From Micromonospora ferruginea (GTDB taxonomy: Bacteria > Actinomycetota > Actinomycetes > Mycobacteriales > Micromonosporaceae), in contig NZ_CP059322.2 in assembly GCF_013694245.2 (NCBI RefSeq), positions 182,001-246,000 on the forward strand: 64,000 bases of DNA. Direction: 5' to 3'. The notes under the pieces were generated by a model that was not told where the DNA came from, did not search any database, and was given only the letters and a program-made list of their open reading frames with translations. The first letter of the stretch is position 1. Each line of letters begins with the position of its first letter. Made by a program: the position numbers and the translations under genes. Below are positions 10,646-18,917 of the stretch, one piece after another.

Positions 10646-11538
10646 CCACGCCCGAGGCGCGTCCCTACCGCGCTGGTTTCGCCTGTTTCGTCGGCCGGCC
10701 GAACGCCGGTAAGTCGACGTTGACCAACGCGATCGTCGGCACCAAGATCGCGATCACGTCGAGCAAGCCGCAGACCACCCGGCACATCATCCGGGCCGTG
10801 TTGCACCGGCCGGAGTCGCAGCTCGTGCTGGTCGACACGCCGGGCCTGCACCGGCCCCGCACGCTGCTCGGGGAGCGCCTGAACGACCTGGTCCGGGAGA
10901 CCTGGAGCGAGGTCGACGTGATCGGGTTGTGCGTGCCGGCGAACGAGCCGATCGGCCGGGGTGACCGGTTCATCACCGGCGAGCTGTCCAGCCTGAAGGC
11001 CACCGTGCTGGCCGTGGTCACCAAGACCGACCTGGTGGACAAGAAGCGGCTGGCCGAGCAGTTGCTCGCGGTGAGTGAGCTGGCCGACTTCGCGGCGGTG
11101 GTGCCGGTGAGCGCGGTCTCCGGGCACCAGGTCGACACGCTCGTCGACGTGATGACCGACTACCTGCCGGAGTCGCCGCAGCTCTACCCGGACGACATGC
11201 TCACCGACGACCCGGAGCAGGTGCTCGTCGCCGAGCTGGTGCGGGAGGCGGCGCTGGAGGGGGTCCGCGACGAGCTGCCGCACTCCATCGCGGTGGTGGT
11301 GGAGGAGATGATCCCGGAGGGCAACCTCACGAAGATCTACGCGGATCTCTACGTGGAGCGGCCGAGCCAGAAGGCGATCGTGATCGGTCACCGGGGCAGC
11401 CGGCTCAAGCACGTGGGCAGCACCGCGCGCCGGCAGATCGAGGAGTTGCTGGGCACCCGGGTCTACCTGGATCTGCACGTGCGGGTGGCGAAGGACTGGC
11501 AGCGCGACCCGAAGCAGCTCCGCAAGCTGGGGTTCTGA
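10642..11538 (+). CDS. era: GTPase Era
   Basis: A 298-residue ribosome-assembly GTPase that binds the 3' end of 16S rRNA. The G1 loop is GRPNAGKST (about residues 18-26), G2 is in SSKPQTTRH, G3 is DTPGLH, and G4 reads TKTD in place of the common NKxD. The C-terminal KH domain carries AIVIGHRGSRLKHVGSTAR with the GxxG-like loop, and the protein ends DWQRDPKQLRKLGF, typical of Era. The GTG start overlaps the preceding stop. It closes the phoH-ybeY-corC-cdd-era string, all of whose functions touch 16S rRNA maturation or are carried along with it. Confidence 0.96.
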   Translation: MTTPEARPYRAGFACFVGRPNAGKSTLTNAIVGTKIAITSSKPQTTRHIIRAVLHRPESQLVLVDTPGLHRPRTLLGERLNDLVRETWSEVDVIGLCVPANEPIGRGDRFITGELSSLKATVLAVVTKTDLVDKKRLAEQLLAVSELADFAAVVPVSAVSGHQVDTLVDVMTDYLPESPQLYPDDMLTDDPEQVLVAELVREAALEGVRDELPHSIAVVVEEMIPEGNLTKIYADLYVERPSQKAIVIGHRGSRLKHVGSTARRQIEELLGTRVYLDLHVRVAKDWQRDPKQLRKLGF

Positions 11539-11658
11539 GGTCAGGTTCAGCCAGGCCTATGGGGCATCTCACCCCGACCGGACGTCCTTACACGTTTCAC
11601 AGCTCGCCGGAGCAGGGTAGGGGCTTGTGTTCATGCCCCCGGACCCTGCTGCGAGCTG

Positions 11659-12810
11659 ATGCGAAACCGCTACCTCGACCTGCTGCGTTTCCTGGCCATC
11701 CTGCGAGTCGTCACCTACCACGTCACCGGCTACGCCACGCTCACGCTGGTGTTCCCGGCGATGGCGGTGATGTTCGCGCTGGCCGGGTCGTTGATGGCGG
11801 CGTCGCTGGACCGCACCGGGGTGCCCGCCGTGGCGCGCCGGCTGCGGCGCCTGCTGCCCTCGCTCTGGGTGCTCGCCGCGGTCTTCGTGCCGGCGATGCT
11901 GCTCACCGGGCTGCCGTTCAGCCCGAAGGTGCTGCTCTGGCTCTTCCCGATCAGTGACCCGCCGGCCAACTACTGGGGCGGGCTGGCGCTCAGCCCGATC
12001 TGGTACCTGCGGGACTACCTGTGGTTCGTGCTCGCGTCCCCGCTGGCGCTCTGGCTGTTCCGCCGCGCGCCGCTGCCCACGGTGGCCGCCCCGTACGCGC
12101 TGCTGGCCGCGATCGAGTTCGGCGTCCTGCTGAACCCGCCGACCGTGCTGCGCGAGTTCGGTCTCTACTTCGGCGCCTGGCTGCTCGGCTTCGCCCACCA
12201 CGACGGTCTGCTGCGGCGGATGCGCAACCGGGTGCTGCTGCCGCTCGCCGGTGTCCTCGCCGCGGCCGGCGGGGCCTGGATCGTCACCCACCCCGGCCCG
12301 CGCGGCTACGACATCAACGACATCCCGCTCGGCAACGCGCTCTGGGCGACGGCGTTCATCCTGGTGGCGATCGGCCGGGCGCCGACCGGTGCGGCCTGGG
12401 TCGACCGGTTCCCGGCGTTCGGCCGGGCGGTGACCGTGGTGAACCGCCGGGCGCTGACCGTCTACCTGTGGCACATGCCGTTCGTGGTGGCGCTCACCCC
12501 GCTGGTCGGCCTGGTGGGCTGGTCGACCACCGACCCGGTCGGCCTGTGGGTGCGGGTGGGGCTGGTCCTCGCCCTGGTCGGCGTGGTGACGTTGCTGGTC
12601 GGCTGGGTCGAGGACGTGGCCGCCCGACGTACCCCGGAACTGGTGCCGGGCAAGCCCCGGCGGTCGGCGGCGGAACGGGCGGCCGACGCCCCGGCGAGCC
12701 CGGCCCCGGCCGGCGCGGCGGGCGGGCTGGTCGGCGCCGCGGCCCGGGCGCCGGCGCCGCGCCGCAGCCCCGACGGGTCCGCCGACCCGCTCAGCGGCCG
12801 GTTACGGTGA
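11659..12810 (+). CDS. Acyltransferase 3 family membrane protein
   Basis: A 383-residue integral membrane protein with roughly ten hydrophobic segments up to about residue 320, then a disordered Ala/Pro/Arg tail. The N-terminus YLDLLRFLAILRVVTYHVTG is the acyltransferase 3 signature (LDxLR and a His in the first two helices). The middle motif SPIWYLRDYLWFVL and the late motif ALTVYLWHMPFV support it. Family members O-acylate sugars, peptidoglycan or lipids at the membrane; the substrate here is unknown. The ATG at 11659 is the first start that gives the signature. Its 3' end overlaps the convergent lipoprotein gene by 20 bases. Confidence 0.88.
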   Translation: MRNRYLDLLRFLAILRVVTYHVTGYATLTLVFPAMAVMFALAGSLMAASLDRTGVPAVARRLRRLLPSLWVLAAVFVPAMLLTGLPFSPKVLLWLFPISDPPANYWGGLALSPIWYLRDYLWFVLASPLALWLFRRAPLPTVAAPYALLAAIEFGVLLNPPTVLREFGLYFGAWLLGFAHHDGLLRRMRNRVLLPLAGVLAAAGGAWIVTHPGPRGYDINDIPLGNALWATAFILVAIGRAPTGAAWVDRFPAFGRAVTVVNRRALTVYLWHMPFVVALTPLVGLVGWSTTDPVGLWVRVGLVLALVGVVTLLVGWVEDVAARRTPELVPGKPRRSAAERAADAPASPAPAGAAGGLVGAAARAPAPRRSPDGSADPLSGRLR

Positions 12811-13606
12811 CGTTTCCGCTGGTCGCGGAGACGTCGAGCAGCAGCGACGCGCCCGGGTCGTTGGTCACCTGCACGTCGGTGTCGCCGGACCTGGCGTCGG
12901 CCCGCACCCGGTAACGGCCGGCCGGTACGGCCAGGTCGACGTTCCCGCTGGTGGCGTGCAGTCGGGCCGGGGCCGGCTGGTCCAGCTCGACGGTGAGGTT
13001 GCCGGAGGTGGTCTCCGCGTCGACCGCGGAGGCGAGCCGGCGGGCCTCGATGTCGCCGGAGTTGGCGCGCAGCCGGACCGGGCCGGCCGCCTCGACCAGC
13101 CGGATGTTGCCGGACGTGGTGGCGGCGCGCACCTCGCCGCTCGCCCCGTTGACGGTGAGGTCGCCGGAGCTGAGCGTGAACTCCACCGCGCCGACGTCGG
13201 TGAGGTCGACGGTGCCGGAGTCGGTGCCGCCGCGCACCGCCACGCCCTTCGGCGCGGTGACCTCCCAGGAGATGCTGCACCGGTGGCCGCAGTCGGTGGG
13301 CAGCACCAACTCGTCGCCCTTGAGCGTGTAGCGGCTGTCCGGCTCGCCGCCCTGGTAGCGCACCGTGCGCTTGATCTTCACCTGGTCGGCGGGGCCGTTG
13401 GCCCGCACCACCACGTCGCCCGAGCCGCCGCCGTCGACGGTGATCCGGGTGACCTTCGCGCGCTCGGTCTGGTCGTAGTCGAGCCGGCGGAACGACAGGG
13501 TGTCACACCCGGCGAGCACGATGAGCGTGGCGGCGGCGGTCGCGGCCACCACACCGCGTGCCCGGCCGGCGACGCGGGGCCGGTGACCCGTTCGGAGCGG
13601 AACCAT
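12791..13606 (-). CDS. Lipoprotein with DUF4097-type beta-helix domain
   Basis: A 271-residue exported lipoprotein. The N-terminus has arginines, a hydrophobic stretch and the lipobox LIVLAGC (Cys about 34). The rest is a DUF4097 putative adhesin fold, made of short repeated turns such as TSSGDLTV, TTSGNIRL, ANSGDIEA, TTSGNLTV and ATSGNVDL that build a right-handed beta solenoid. The ATG at 13606 is preceded by TAGGGT seven bases upstream, which fits a leaderless promoter. It is convergent with the acyltransferase. The function of such proteins is not known; surface attachment is only suggested by the family name. Confidence 0.87.
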   Translation of the reverse strand: MVPLRTGHRPRVAGRARGVVAATAAATLIVLAGCDTLSFRRLDYDQTERAKVTRITVDGGGSGDVVVRANGPADQVKIKRTVRYQGGEPDSRYTLKGDELVLPTDCGHRCSISWEVTAPKGVAVRGGTDSGTVDLTDVGAVEFTLSSGDLTVNGASGEVRAATTSGNIRLVEAAGPVRLRANSGDIEARRLASAVDAETTSGNLTVELDQPAPARLHATSGNVDLAVPAGRYRVRADARSGDTDVQVTNDPGASLLLDVSATSGNVTVTGR

Positions 13607-13708
13607 GGCCAGAACCCTAGGGCGGGCGGGGTGGCCGGCACATCCGGGATCGGCCGCCGGTCCACCCCGAGCCGACCCTGAGATCGCACCCCGAGAGAGA
13701 ATGGACCG

Positions 13709-14584
13709 ATGGCCGGATACCGCCGACAGCTCTACCGCGACGACGCGGTGGTGCTGCGCGTGCAGAAGCTGGGCGAGTCCGACCGGATCATCACCCTGTT
13801 CACCCGCCGGCACGGCCGGCTGCGCGCGGTGGCCCGGGGCGTCCGGCGCACCATGAGCCGGTTCGGCGCCCGGCTGGAGCCGTTCGGGCACGTCGACCTC
13901 CAGCTCGCCGGTGACCCCAAGGGCAACCAGGGCAGCTCGCTGCACACCGTCAGCCAGGTCGAGGCGATCGAGCTGTACGGCAAGCGGTTCCTCGGCGACT
14001 ACCCCCGCTACACGGCGGCCAGCGCGATCGCCGAGACCGCCGAGCGGTTGACCCCGGTCGAGCGGGAGCCGTCGCTGCGGCTGTTCCAACTCACCCTGGG
14101 CGCGTTGAAGTCCCTGGCCCGCGGCGACCACGCCACCACGCTGGTGCTCGACGCCTACCTGCTGCGCGGCATGTCCTACGCCGGCTGGGCGCCGGCGCTG
14201 ACCGCCTGCGCGGTCTGCGGCGAGCCGGGCGCGCACCGTGCGTTCTCGGTGCCGGCCGGCGGCGCCGTCTGCCCGGACTGCCGGCCCCCCGGCGCGGCCC
14301 ACCCGGCGCCGGCCACCCTCACGCTGATGTCCGCGCTGACCACCGGCGACTGGGCGTACGCCGACGTCACCGAGACCGCCGTCCGCCGCGAGTGCAGCGG
14401 CCTGGTCGCGGCGCACCTCCAGTGGCATCTGGAGCGCGCGCTACGCTCGCTGCCGCTGGTCGACCGGGGTGCCCCGGCGCCCGGCGCGGTCCCGCCGCCC
14501 GGTGGCGCGGGACCGGGTGTGGTCCCGCCGCGCGCCGGCGACGGACCGGCCGCCGCCGGTGTCAACAGGGAGATGACCGAGTGA
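13709..14584 (+). CDS. recO: DNA repair protein RecO
   Basis: A 291-residue recombination mediator that, with RecR, loads RecA onto SSB-coated single strands. The N-terminal OB domain opens [20 protein letters not shown]. The C-terminal part holds a CxxC...CxxC zinc finger (CAVCG and CPDC, about 25 residues apart). The last 40 residues are Pro/Gly-rich and not conserved. The ATG at 13709 gives the family N-terminus. The stop overlaps the uppS GTG start by three bases (GTGA), the recO-uppS coupling also found in mycobacteria (Rv2362c-Rv2361c). Confidence 0.95.
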   Translation: MAGYRRQLYRDDAVVLRVQKLGESDRIITLFTRRHGRLRAVARGVRRTMSRFGARLEPFGHVDLQLAGDPKGNQGSSLHTVSQVEAIELYGKRFLGDYPRYTAASAIAETAERLTPVEREPSLRLFQLTLGALKSLARGDHATTLVLDAYLLRGMSYAGWAPALTACAVCGEPGAHRAFSVPAGGAVCPDCRPPGAAHPAPATLTLMSALTTGDWAYADVTETAVRRECSGLVAAHLQWHLERALRSLPLVDRGAPAPGAVPPPGGAGPGVVPPRAGDGPAAAGVNREMTE

Positions 14585-15393
14585 TCCGTTCGACGAGGGC
14601 GACCCGCCGCGAGCCGTCGCCGCCGACCCCGCACCCGTCCGGCGCCCGCCCGCCGGCGCTGCCGGCCGCCGCGCTGCCCCGGCACATCGCCATCGTGATG
14701 GACGGCAACGGCCGCTGGGCCAAGGAGCGCGGGCTGCCCCGCACCAAGGGGCACGAGCAGGGCGAACACAGCCTGTTCGACACCATCGAGGGCGCCATCG
14801 AGCTGGGCGTGCCCTACCTGTCGGCGTACGCGTTCTCCACCGAGAACTGGCGGCGCTCACCGGACGAGGTCCGCTTCCTGATGGGCTTCAACCGCGACGT
14901 CATCCGCCGCCGCCGCGACCAGCTCGTCGACCTCGGCGTGCGGGTGGTCTGGTCGGGGCGGGCCGGCCGGCTGTGGAAGAGCGTCATCTCCGAGCTGCAG
15001 ACCGCCGAGGAGATGTCCCGCGGCAACTCCACGCTGACGCTGCAGTTCTGCGTCAACTACGGCGGCCAGGCGGAGATCGCCGACGCCGCCGCGGCGATCG
15101 CCCGGGACGTCGCCGCCGGCCGGCTGCACCCGGACAAGGTCACCGAGAAGACGGTGGCCCGCTACCTCTACCACCCCGAGGTGCCGGAGGTGGACCTGTT
15201 CCTGCGCCCCTCCGGCGAGCAGCGCATCTCCAACTTCCTGCTCTGGCAGACCGCGTACGCGGAGCTGGTCTACCTGGACACGCTCTGGCCCGACTTCGAC
15301 CGCCGCCACCTGTGGTACGCCTGCGAGCTGTACGCGCAGCGGGACCGCCGCTTCGGCGGCGCGCTGCCCAACCCGGTGGCGCCGGGAGTCTGA
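14581..15393 (+). CDS. uppS: Isoprenyl transferase (cis-prenyl diphosphate synthase, UppS type)
   Basis: A 270-residue enzyme that adds isopentenyl units in cis to make decaprenyl or undecaprenyl diphosphate, the lipid carrier for cell-wall precursors. Key motifs are [17 protein letters not shown] with the catalytic Asp, [16 protein letters not shown], and the C-terminal [19 protein letters not shown] 35-residue Pro-rich N-terminal tail precedes the enzyme. The GTG at 14581 overlaps the recO stop. Chain length cannot be read from sequence with certainty; in mycobacteria the neighbour with the same context makes decaprenyl diphosphate. Confidence 0.95.
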   Translation: MIRSTRATRREPSPPTPHPSGARPPALPAAALPRHIAIVMDGNGRWAKERGLPRTKGHEQGEHSLFDTIEGAIELGVPYLSAYAFSTENWRRSPDEVRFLMGFNRDVIRRRRDQLVDLGVRVVWSGRAGRLWKSVISELQTAEEMSRGNSTLTLQFCVNYGGQAEIADAAAAIARDVAAGRLHPDKVTEKTVARYLYHPEVPEVDLFLRPSGEQRISNFLLWQTAYAELVYLDTLWPDFDRRHLWYACELYAQRDRRFGGALPNPVAPGV

Positions 15394-15460
15394 GCTCACG
15401 CTTATCGACGCGGCGCGCGGGGTACCGGTAGGGACAACAGCACACGCGGAGGTGAACCAC

Positions 15461-15646
15461 ATGATTCAGAAGCGGATCGCGCAGTGGGCGGTCATGGCGG
15501 TCGCCGTGCCGCTGGCGGCGGCCGGCGCGCGTCGGCTCAGCCACTCCCTGGAGGCCCGTCGCGGGCCGACCGGGGTGAGCCGCCTGCTGACCAAGGGCGC
15601 CGACCTGATCCGGCCGCAGAAGGCCAAGCGACGTCGGTTCTTCTGA
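15461..15646 (+). CDS. Small membrane-anchored basic protein, unknown function
   Basis: A 61-residue protein with one hydrophobic segment near the N-terminus (WAVMAVAVPLAAAGA, about residues 8-22) and a strongly basic end (KAKRRRFF). I recognise it as a type of small protein often found near uppS in Micromonospora-like genomes, but it has no assigned function. The ATG at 15461 is chosen because GGAGGTG ends six bases before it. A GTG at 15452 lies inside that ribosome binding site and is unlikely. The gene is followed by a strong hairpin. Confidence 0.68.
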   Translation: MIQKRIAQWAVMAVAVPLAAAGARRLSHSLEARRGPTGVSRLLTKGADLIRPQKAKRRRFF

Positions 15647-15675
15647 CCTGCCGGCCGGCGTCGACCGGCCATCCA

Positions 15676-15705
15676 CGGAACGCCCCGCATCCGCGGGGCG
15701 TTCCG
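15676..15705 (+). terminator. Hairpin, 13-bp stem, downstream of the small membrane protein
   Basis: A perfect inverted repeat (arms 15676-15688 and 15693-15705, reading CGGAACGCCCCGC and its complement) with a four-base loop ATCC. Only a weak T stretch (CTTTACC) follows, so it may be a terminator that also relies on Rho, or an RNA end stabiliser. Confidence 0.7.
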
Positions 15706-15759
15706 CTTTACCATCGGCGCAGGGCGCGCCGCCGGGACGCGCCGCCACGGGGGTGGAGG

Positions 15760-15981
15760 ATGCGCGATCTCCGGTACGAGATGACGGCCGCCCTGGCCGC
15801 CGCCGACCTGGTGGAGCCGACCCGTCGGGAGGCGGTCGCCGAGCTGTGCGCCGGGGTGGCCGAGCGGCACTGCGCCGACCTCGGGCACACCCCGGCGGTC
15901 CGCTCCGGCGAGATCGGCGAGCTGGCCACCGGCGAACCGGTCACCGGCTGGGCCCCCGACCCGCCCGAGCGGGCGTGGTGA
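15760..15981 (+). CDS. Small hypothetical protein
   Basis: A 73-residue predicted helical protein with no recognised domain. It is rich in Ala and Glu, with two Cys and two His (ELCAGVAERHCADLGH) spaced so that a metal site is conceivable but not shown. The ATG at 15760 lies directly after GGGTGGAGG, almost too close to serve as a ribosome binding site. A second ATG at 15781 is possible and would remove seven residues. The gene ends three bases before the convergent gnd stop. Coding potential is supported by GC-ending codons throughout, but no function can be offered. Confidence 0.55.
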   Translation: MRDLRYEMTAALAAADLVEPTRREAVAELCAGVAERHCADLGHTPAVRSGEIGELATGEPVTGWAPDPPERAW

Positions 15982-15984
15982 GCC

Positions 15985-17427
15985 TCAGCCCTCCACTTCG
16001 GAGCGGTCGCCCGCCCAGAGCGTGTGGAACGAGCCGTCCCGGTCCACCCGGTGGTAGGTGTGCGCGCCGAAGTTGTCCCGCAGGCCCTGGATCAGCGCGG
16101 CCGGCAACCGCTCGGCGCGCAGCGCGTCGAAGTAGGCCAGCGACGACGCGAAGGCCGGGGTCGGCACGCCCGCCCGGGCCGCGTCGGCCACCACCCGCCG
16201 CCAGGCCGGCACGCCGGCGCTGACCCGCTCGGCGAACCAGGGCGCGACCAGCAGCGTCGACAGGTCCGGCTCGCCGTCGTACGCCTCCTTGATCCGGTCC
16301 AGGAAGCGGGCCCGGATGATGCAGCCGCCCCGCCAGATGGTGGCCGTGCCGCCCAGGTCGATGTTCCAGTCGTACTCCCGGCTGCCGGCGCGGATGTGGT
16401 CGAAGCCCTGCGCGTACGCGACGATCTTGCTGGCCAGCAGCGCGCGGCGCACGTCCTCGACGAACGTGTCCCGGTCGTCCACCTGCCACTTCTCGCCGGC
16501 GTCGGCGAACACCCGGCGGGCCGCCTCGCGCTGGTCGGCGTGGCCGGACAGCGACCTGGCGAACGTGGCCTCGGCGATGCCGGTGATCGGGATGCCCAGG
16601 TCCAGCGCGCTCTGCACGGTCCAGCGGCCGGTGCCCTTCTGCTCGGCCTGGTCGAGCACCACGTCCACGAACGCCCGGCCGGTCGCCGCGTCGGTGTGGC
16701 CGAGCACCTCGGCGGTGATCTCGATGAGGAACGACTCCAGCTCGCCGCCGTTCCACTCCCGGAAGATCTCCGCGATCTCCGCCGGGCTCGCCGACAGGCC
16801 GGCCCGCAACAGGTCGTACGCCTCGGCGATGAGCTGCATGTCGGCGTACTCGATGCCGTTGTGCACCATCTTCACGAAGTGCCCGGCGCCGTCCGGCCCG
16901 ACGTGCCGGCAGCAGGACTCGCCCTCGACCTGCGCGGCGATCTTCTCGAAGATGGGGCCCAGCTTCTGGTAGGACTCCGCCGAGCCGCCCGGCATGATGC
17001 TCGGGCCGCGCAGCGCGCCCTCCTCGCCGCCGGAGACCCCGGTGCCGACGAAGTGCAGCCCCTGCGCGCGCAGCGCCTCCTCCCGGCGGCGGGTGTCGGC
17101 GAAGTGCGCGTTGCCGCAGTCGACGACGATGTCCCCCTCCTCCAGCAGCGGGATCAGCTCGTCGATCACGGCGTCGGTGGGCGCGCCGGCCTTCACCATC
17201 ACGATGACCGCGCGCGGGCGCTCCAGCGAGCCGACGAAGTCGGCCAGCGACTCGGACGGCACGAAGGTGCCCTCGTCGCCGTGCTCGGCGACCAGGGTGC
17301 GGGTGCGTTCCGGCGACCGGTTGTGCACCGCCACGGAGAAGCCGTTGCGGGCCAGGTTCCGGGCCAGGTTGCGACCCATCACCGCCAGACCGGTGACCCC
17401 GATCTGCGCCGTCGCCTGTTCTGCCAT
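15985..17427 (-). CDS. gnd: 6-phosphogluconate dehydrogenase, decarboxylating
   Basis: A 480-residue enzyme of the oxidative pentose phosphate pathway, converting 6-phosphogluconate to ribulose 5-phosphate with reduction of NADP+. The Rossmann loop is GLAVMGRNLARN. The substrate-binding signature is VGTGVSGGEEGALRGPSIMPGG, the catalytic segment is HFVKMVHNGIEYADMQLI, and WTVQSALDLGIPITGI lies in the helical domain. Length is that of the dimeric long-chain family. The ATG at 17427 follows GAGAGGTGG at a suitable distance; the open frame upstream is not conserved sequence. Confidence 0.97.
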   Translation of the reverse strand: MAEQATAQIGVTGLAVMGRNLARNLARNGFSVAVHNRSPERTRTLVAEHGDEGTFVPSESLADFVGSLERPRAVIVMVKAGAPTDAVIDELIPLLEEGDIVVDCGNAHFADTRRREEALRAQGLHFVGTGVSGGEEGALRGPSIMPGGSAESYQKLGPIFEKIAAQVEGESCCRHVGPDGAGHFVKMVHNGIEYADMQLIAEAYDLLRAGLSASPAEIAEIFREWNGGELESFLIEITAEVLGHTDAATGRAFVDVVLDQAEQKGTGRWTVQSALDLGIPITGIAEATFARSLSGHADQREAARRVFADAGEKWQVDDRDTFVEDVRRALLASKIVAYAQGFDHIRAGSREYDWNIDLGGTATIWRGGCIIRARFLDRIKEAYDGEPDLSTLLVAPWFAERVSAGVPAWRRVVADAARAGVPTPAFASSLAYFDALRAERLPAALIQGLRDNFGAHTYHRVDRDGSFHTLWAGDRSEVEG

Positions 17428-17555
17428 GCGTACCGCCACCTCTCGTCCGCGTCGCGTACTGCGACCGTCCTCGTTGCCGTCCAGCGACCGTATCGCGGTC
17501 GCCGCGTCAGCGGACCACACCTCGACGGTGGGTGAGGAGGCGGTGGCGCCGTGTC

Positions 17556-17852
17556 TCACCCTTCGGCGAGACGCGCCTCGACGTGCGCCACCTTCGCGGT
17601 CAACGCGTCGGTCACCCCGGGACGCAGATCGGCCTTGAGCACCAGGCTGACCCGGGGCGCCCGGGCCGCGACGGTGTCGACGGCCCGCTTCACCACCGTC
17701 ATCACCTCGTCCCACTCGCCCTCGACGGTGGTGAACATGGCGTCGGTCCGGTTCGGCAGGCCGGACTCGCGGACCACCCGTACGGCGTCGGCGACCAGGT
17801 CGCCCACGGACTCACCCACGCCGAGCGGGGTGATCGAGAACGCGATCAGCAT
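17556..17852 (-). CDS. MTH1187 family thiamine-binding protein (YkoF-like)
   Basis: A 98-residue protein of the MTH1187/YkoF fold, starting [15 protein letters not shown] and containing [19 protein letters not shown], both typical. YkoF-type proteins bind thiamine or its hydroxymethylpyrimidine precursor in the cytoplasm. Here it lies about 1 kb from ykoE-ykoD-ykoC and on the same strand, which supports a role with that transporter. It is separated from those genes by a plus-strand hypothetical gene and repeats, and has no riboswitch of its own that I can see. Confidence 0.8.
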   Translation of the reverse strand: MLIAFSITPLGVGESVGDLVADAVRVVRESGLPNRTDAMFTTVEGEWDEVMTVVKRAVDTVAARAPRVSLVLKADLRPGVTDALTAKVAHVEARLAEG

Positions 17853-18099
17853 GCCGACGATGGTGCCAGTAATTCGGCTGTGGCATCGGTCCGCGTCGGG
17901 TTAGCGTGTCGGCATGCGTAACTGACGCCCTTCCTCCGAGCCCGGTCCACCGCCGCAGTCGCCGTGGACCCGTCCCGCTCCGGGCGTCCGCATCCTCCTC
18001 CCGCCGCTGTTCGTGCGGTGTCCGTCGTGGTCGGATCGCACCGGGGCACCCGCTCGGCGCGTCCGTGGTCGGCGCGCCCGACAGACAGGAGGCCCGCGG

Positions 18100-18495
18100 A
18101 TGCCCGCGAAGCGCAGCCCGAAGAAGTCCCGCAGATCGTCGCCGCCCACCCCGACGCTGTCCGACGGCGCGTCGGCCGGCCCGATGTTGTCCGACGCGGC
18201 GTTGCCCGCTTCGCTCCGGCTCGGTGAGGTGGTGCCGGGTGGCACCTTGGACGCTCCGGTCGTGCCGGGAGTGTCGGCGCCCGCGGCGTTGACACCCGTC
18301 GAGAGCCTGTCTGGCCTGGTGGAACCCGGCGCTCCGGTGCCGGGCGACGGACCGTCCGGCGTGACCCCGGGCGAAGCGAATCCGACCCGTCCGGCGCCGC
18401 CGAAGGCCGGCCCGCCCGGTGGCCGAGGCACCCGGATGAAGGGGAGCAGCCAGCGCGCCGGCCAGACCCGCTTCTACGCCTTCCGGCGAAGCTGA
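18100..18495 (+). CDS. Hypothetical low-complexity protein
   Basis: A 131-residue protein, highly basic at both ends (MPAKRSPKKSRRSS at the start, GSSQRAGQTRFYAFRRS at the end) with a Pro, Gly, Ala and Val-rich middle lacking any domain. It looks intrinsically disordered, perhaps nucleic-acid binding by charge alone. The start is well supported: AGGAGG stands seven bases before the ATG. A tiny leaderless-type frame, ATG CGT AAC TGA at 17914-17925, lies in its long upstream region. No homologous family is recognised. Confidence 0.5.
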   Translation: MPAKRSPKKSRRSSPPTPTLSDGASAGPMLSDAALPASLRLGEVVPGGTLDAPVVPGVSAPAALTPVESLSGLVEPGAPVPGDGPSGVTPGEANPTRPAPPKAGPPGGRGTRMKGSSQRAGQTRFYAFRRS

Positions 18496-18575
18496 CCGTC
18501 GCGAAGCTGCCGGCCCCGGGCGGGATCGGCAGCGCGCCGACCTTCCCGGAAGTGCACCCGCCACGCCCCCCGGGG

Positions 18576-18718
18576 CCCGAGACACCCACACCGTTCCACC
18601 CACCGCTCACCTGGGCGGCGAGTGGAACGGCATGGGTGTCTCGGGCGCGCGTAGACACCCACCGCGTTCCACCCACCGCTCATCGGGCCCGGCGAGTGGA
18701 ACGGCATGGGTCTCTCGA
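18576..18718. repeat. Two tandem hairpin-forming units of about 70 bases
   Basis: Unit 1 (18576-18645) has arms of about 24 bases beginning CCCGAGACACCCA and closing TGGGTGTCTCGGG, with two mismatches. Unit 2 (18651-18718) repeats the same arms with more mismatches. Both loops contain CCACCGCTCA and GGCGAGTGGAACGGCATGGG. The sequence similarity between units shows duplication of one element, not two unrelated hairpins. Confidence 0.85.
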
Positions 18719-18827
18719 GGTGCGAGGCACACACCCACGAAACGCGGCGCGCGACCCCCCTTTGACCCCGCGCCGGCAAGGCTCCCACCGACCGACCTCC
18801 TCGAACAACTCCCTTTCCGGATCCCCG

Positions 18828-18906
18828 CCCTGCCGCGTCGATCATGAAGTTGGCGGTGACAAAACGGACGAGATCCGCCGCTAACTTCATGATCGACGCG
18901 GCAGGG
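18828..18906. repeat. Palindromic repeat family A, copy 1
   Basis: Arms 18828-18856 and 18878-18906 match at 28 of 29 positions (CCCTGCCGCGTCGATCATG continuing with AAGTTGGCGG). The centre of about 21 bases contains AAAACGGACG. It shares the core TCGATCATGAAGTTG with the copies at 21225 and 36600. It begins only 11 bases after the ykoC stop codon and may act as its terminator. Confidence 0.9.
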
Positions 18907-18917
18907 CCCGGTGGGGG

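Larger units (their letters stand above)
18496..18917. other. Intergenic region of 422 bases made mostly of palindromic repeats
   Basis: No gene is supported here. It holds two tandem hairpin units (18576-18718), a degraded third fragment after them, and one copy of the long TCGATCATGAAGTT palindrome (18828-18906) abutting the ykoC stop. Apparent open frames crossing it are artefacts of GC-rich repeats. Confidence 0.8.

Noticed and set aside
17484..17502. Short hairpin GCGACCG/CGGTCGC before gnd
   Set aside because: Seven-base stems are expected by chance in sequence this GC-rich, and no function is suggested by position.
18560..18740. Repeats at 18.6 kb as a CRISPR array
   Set aside because: Only two imperfect units, each itself a hairpin, with no unique spacers of constant length and no cas genes.
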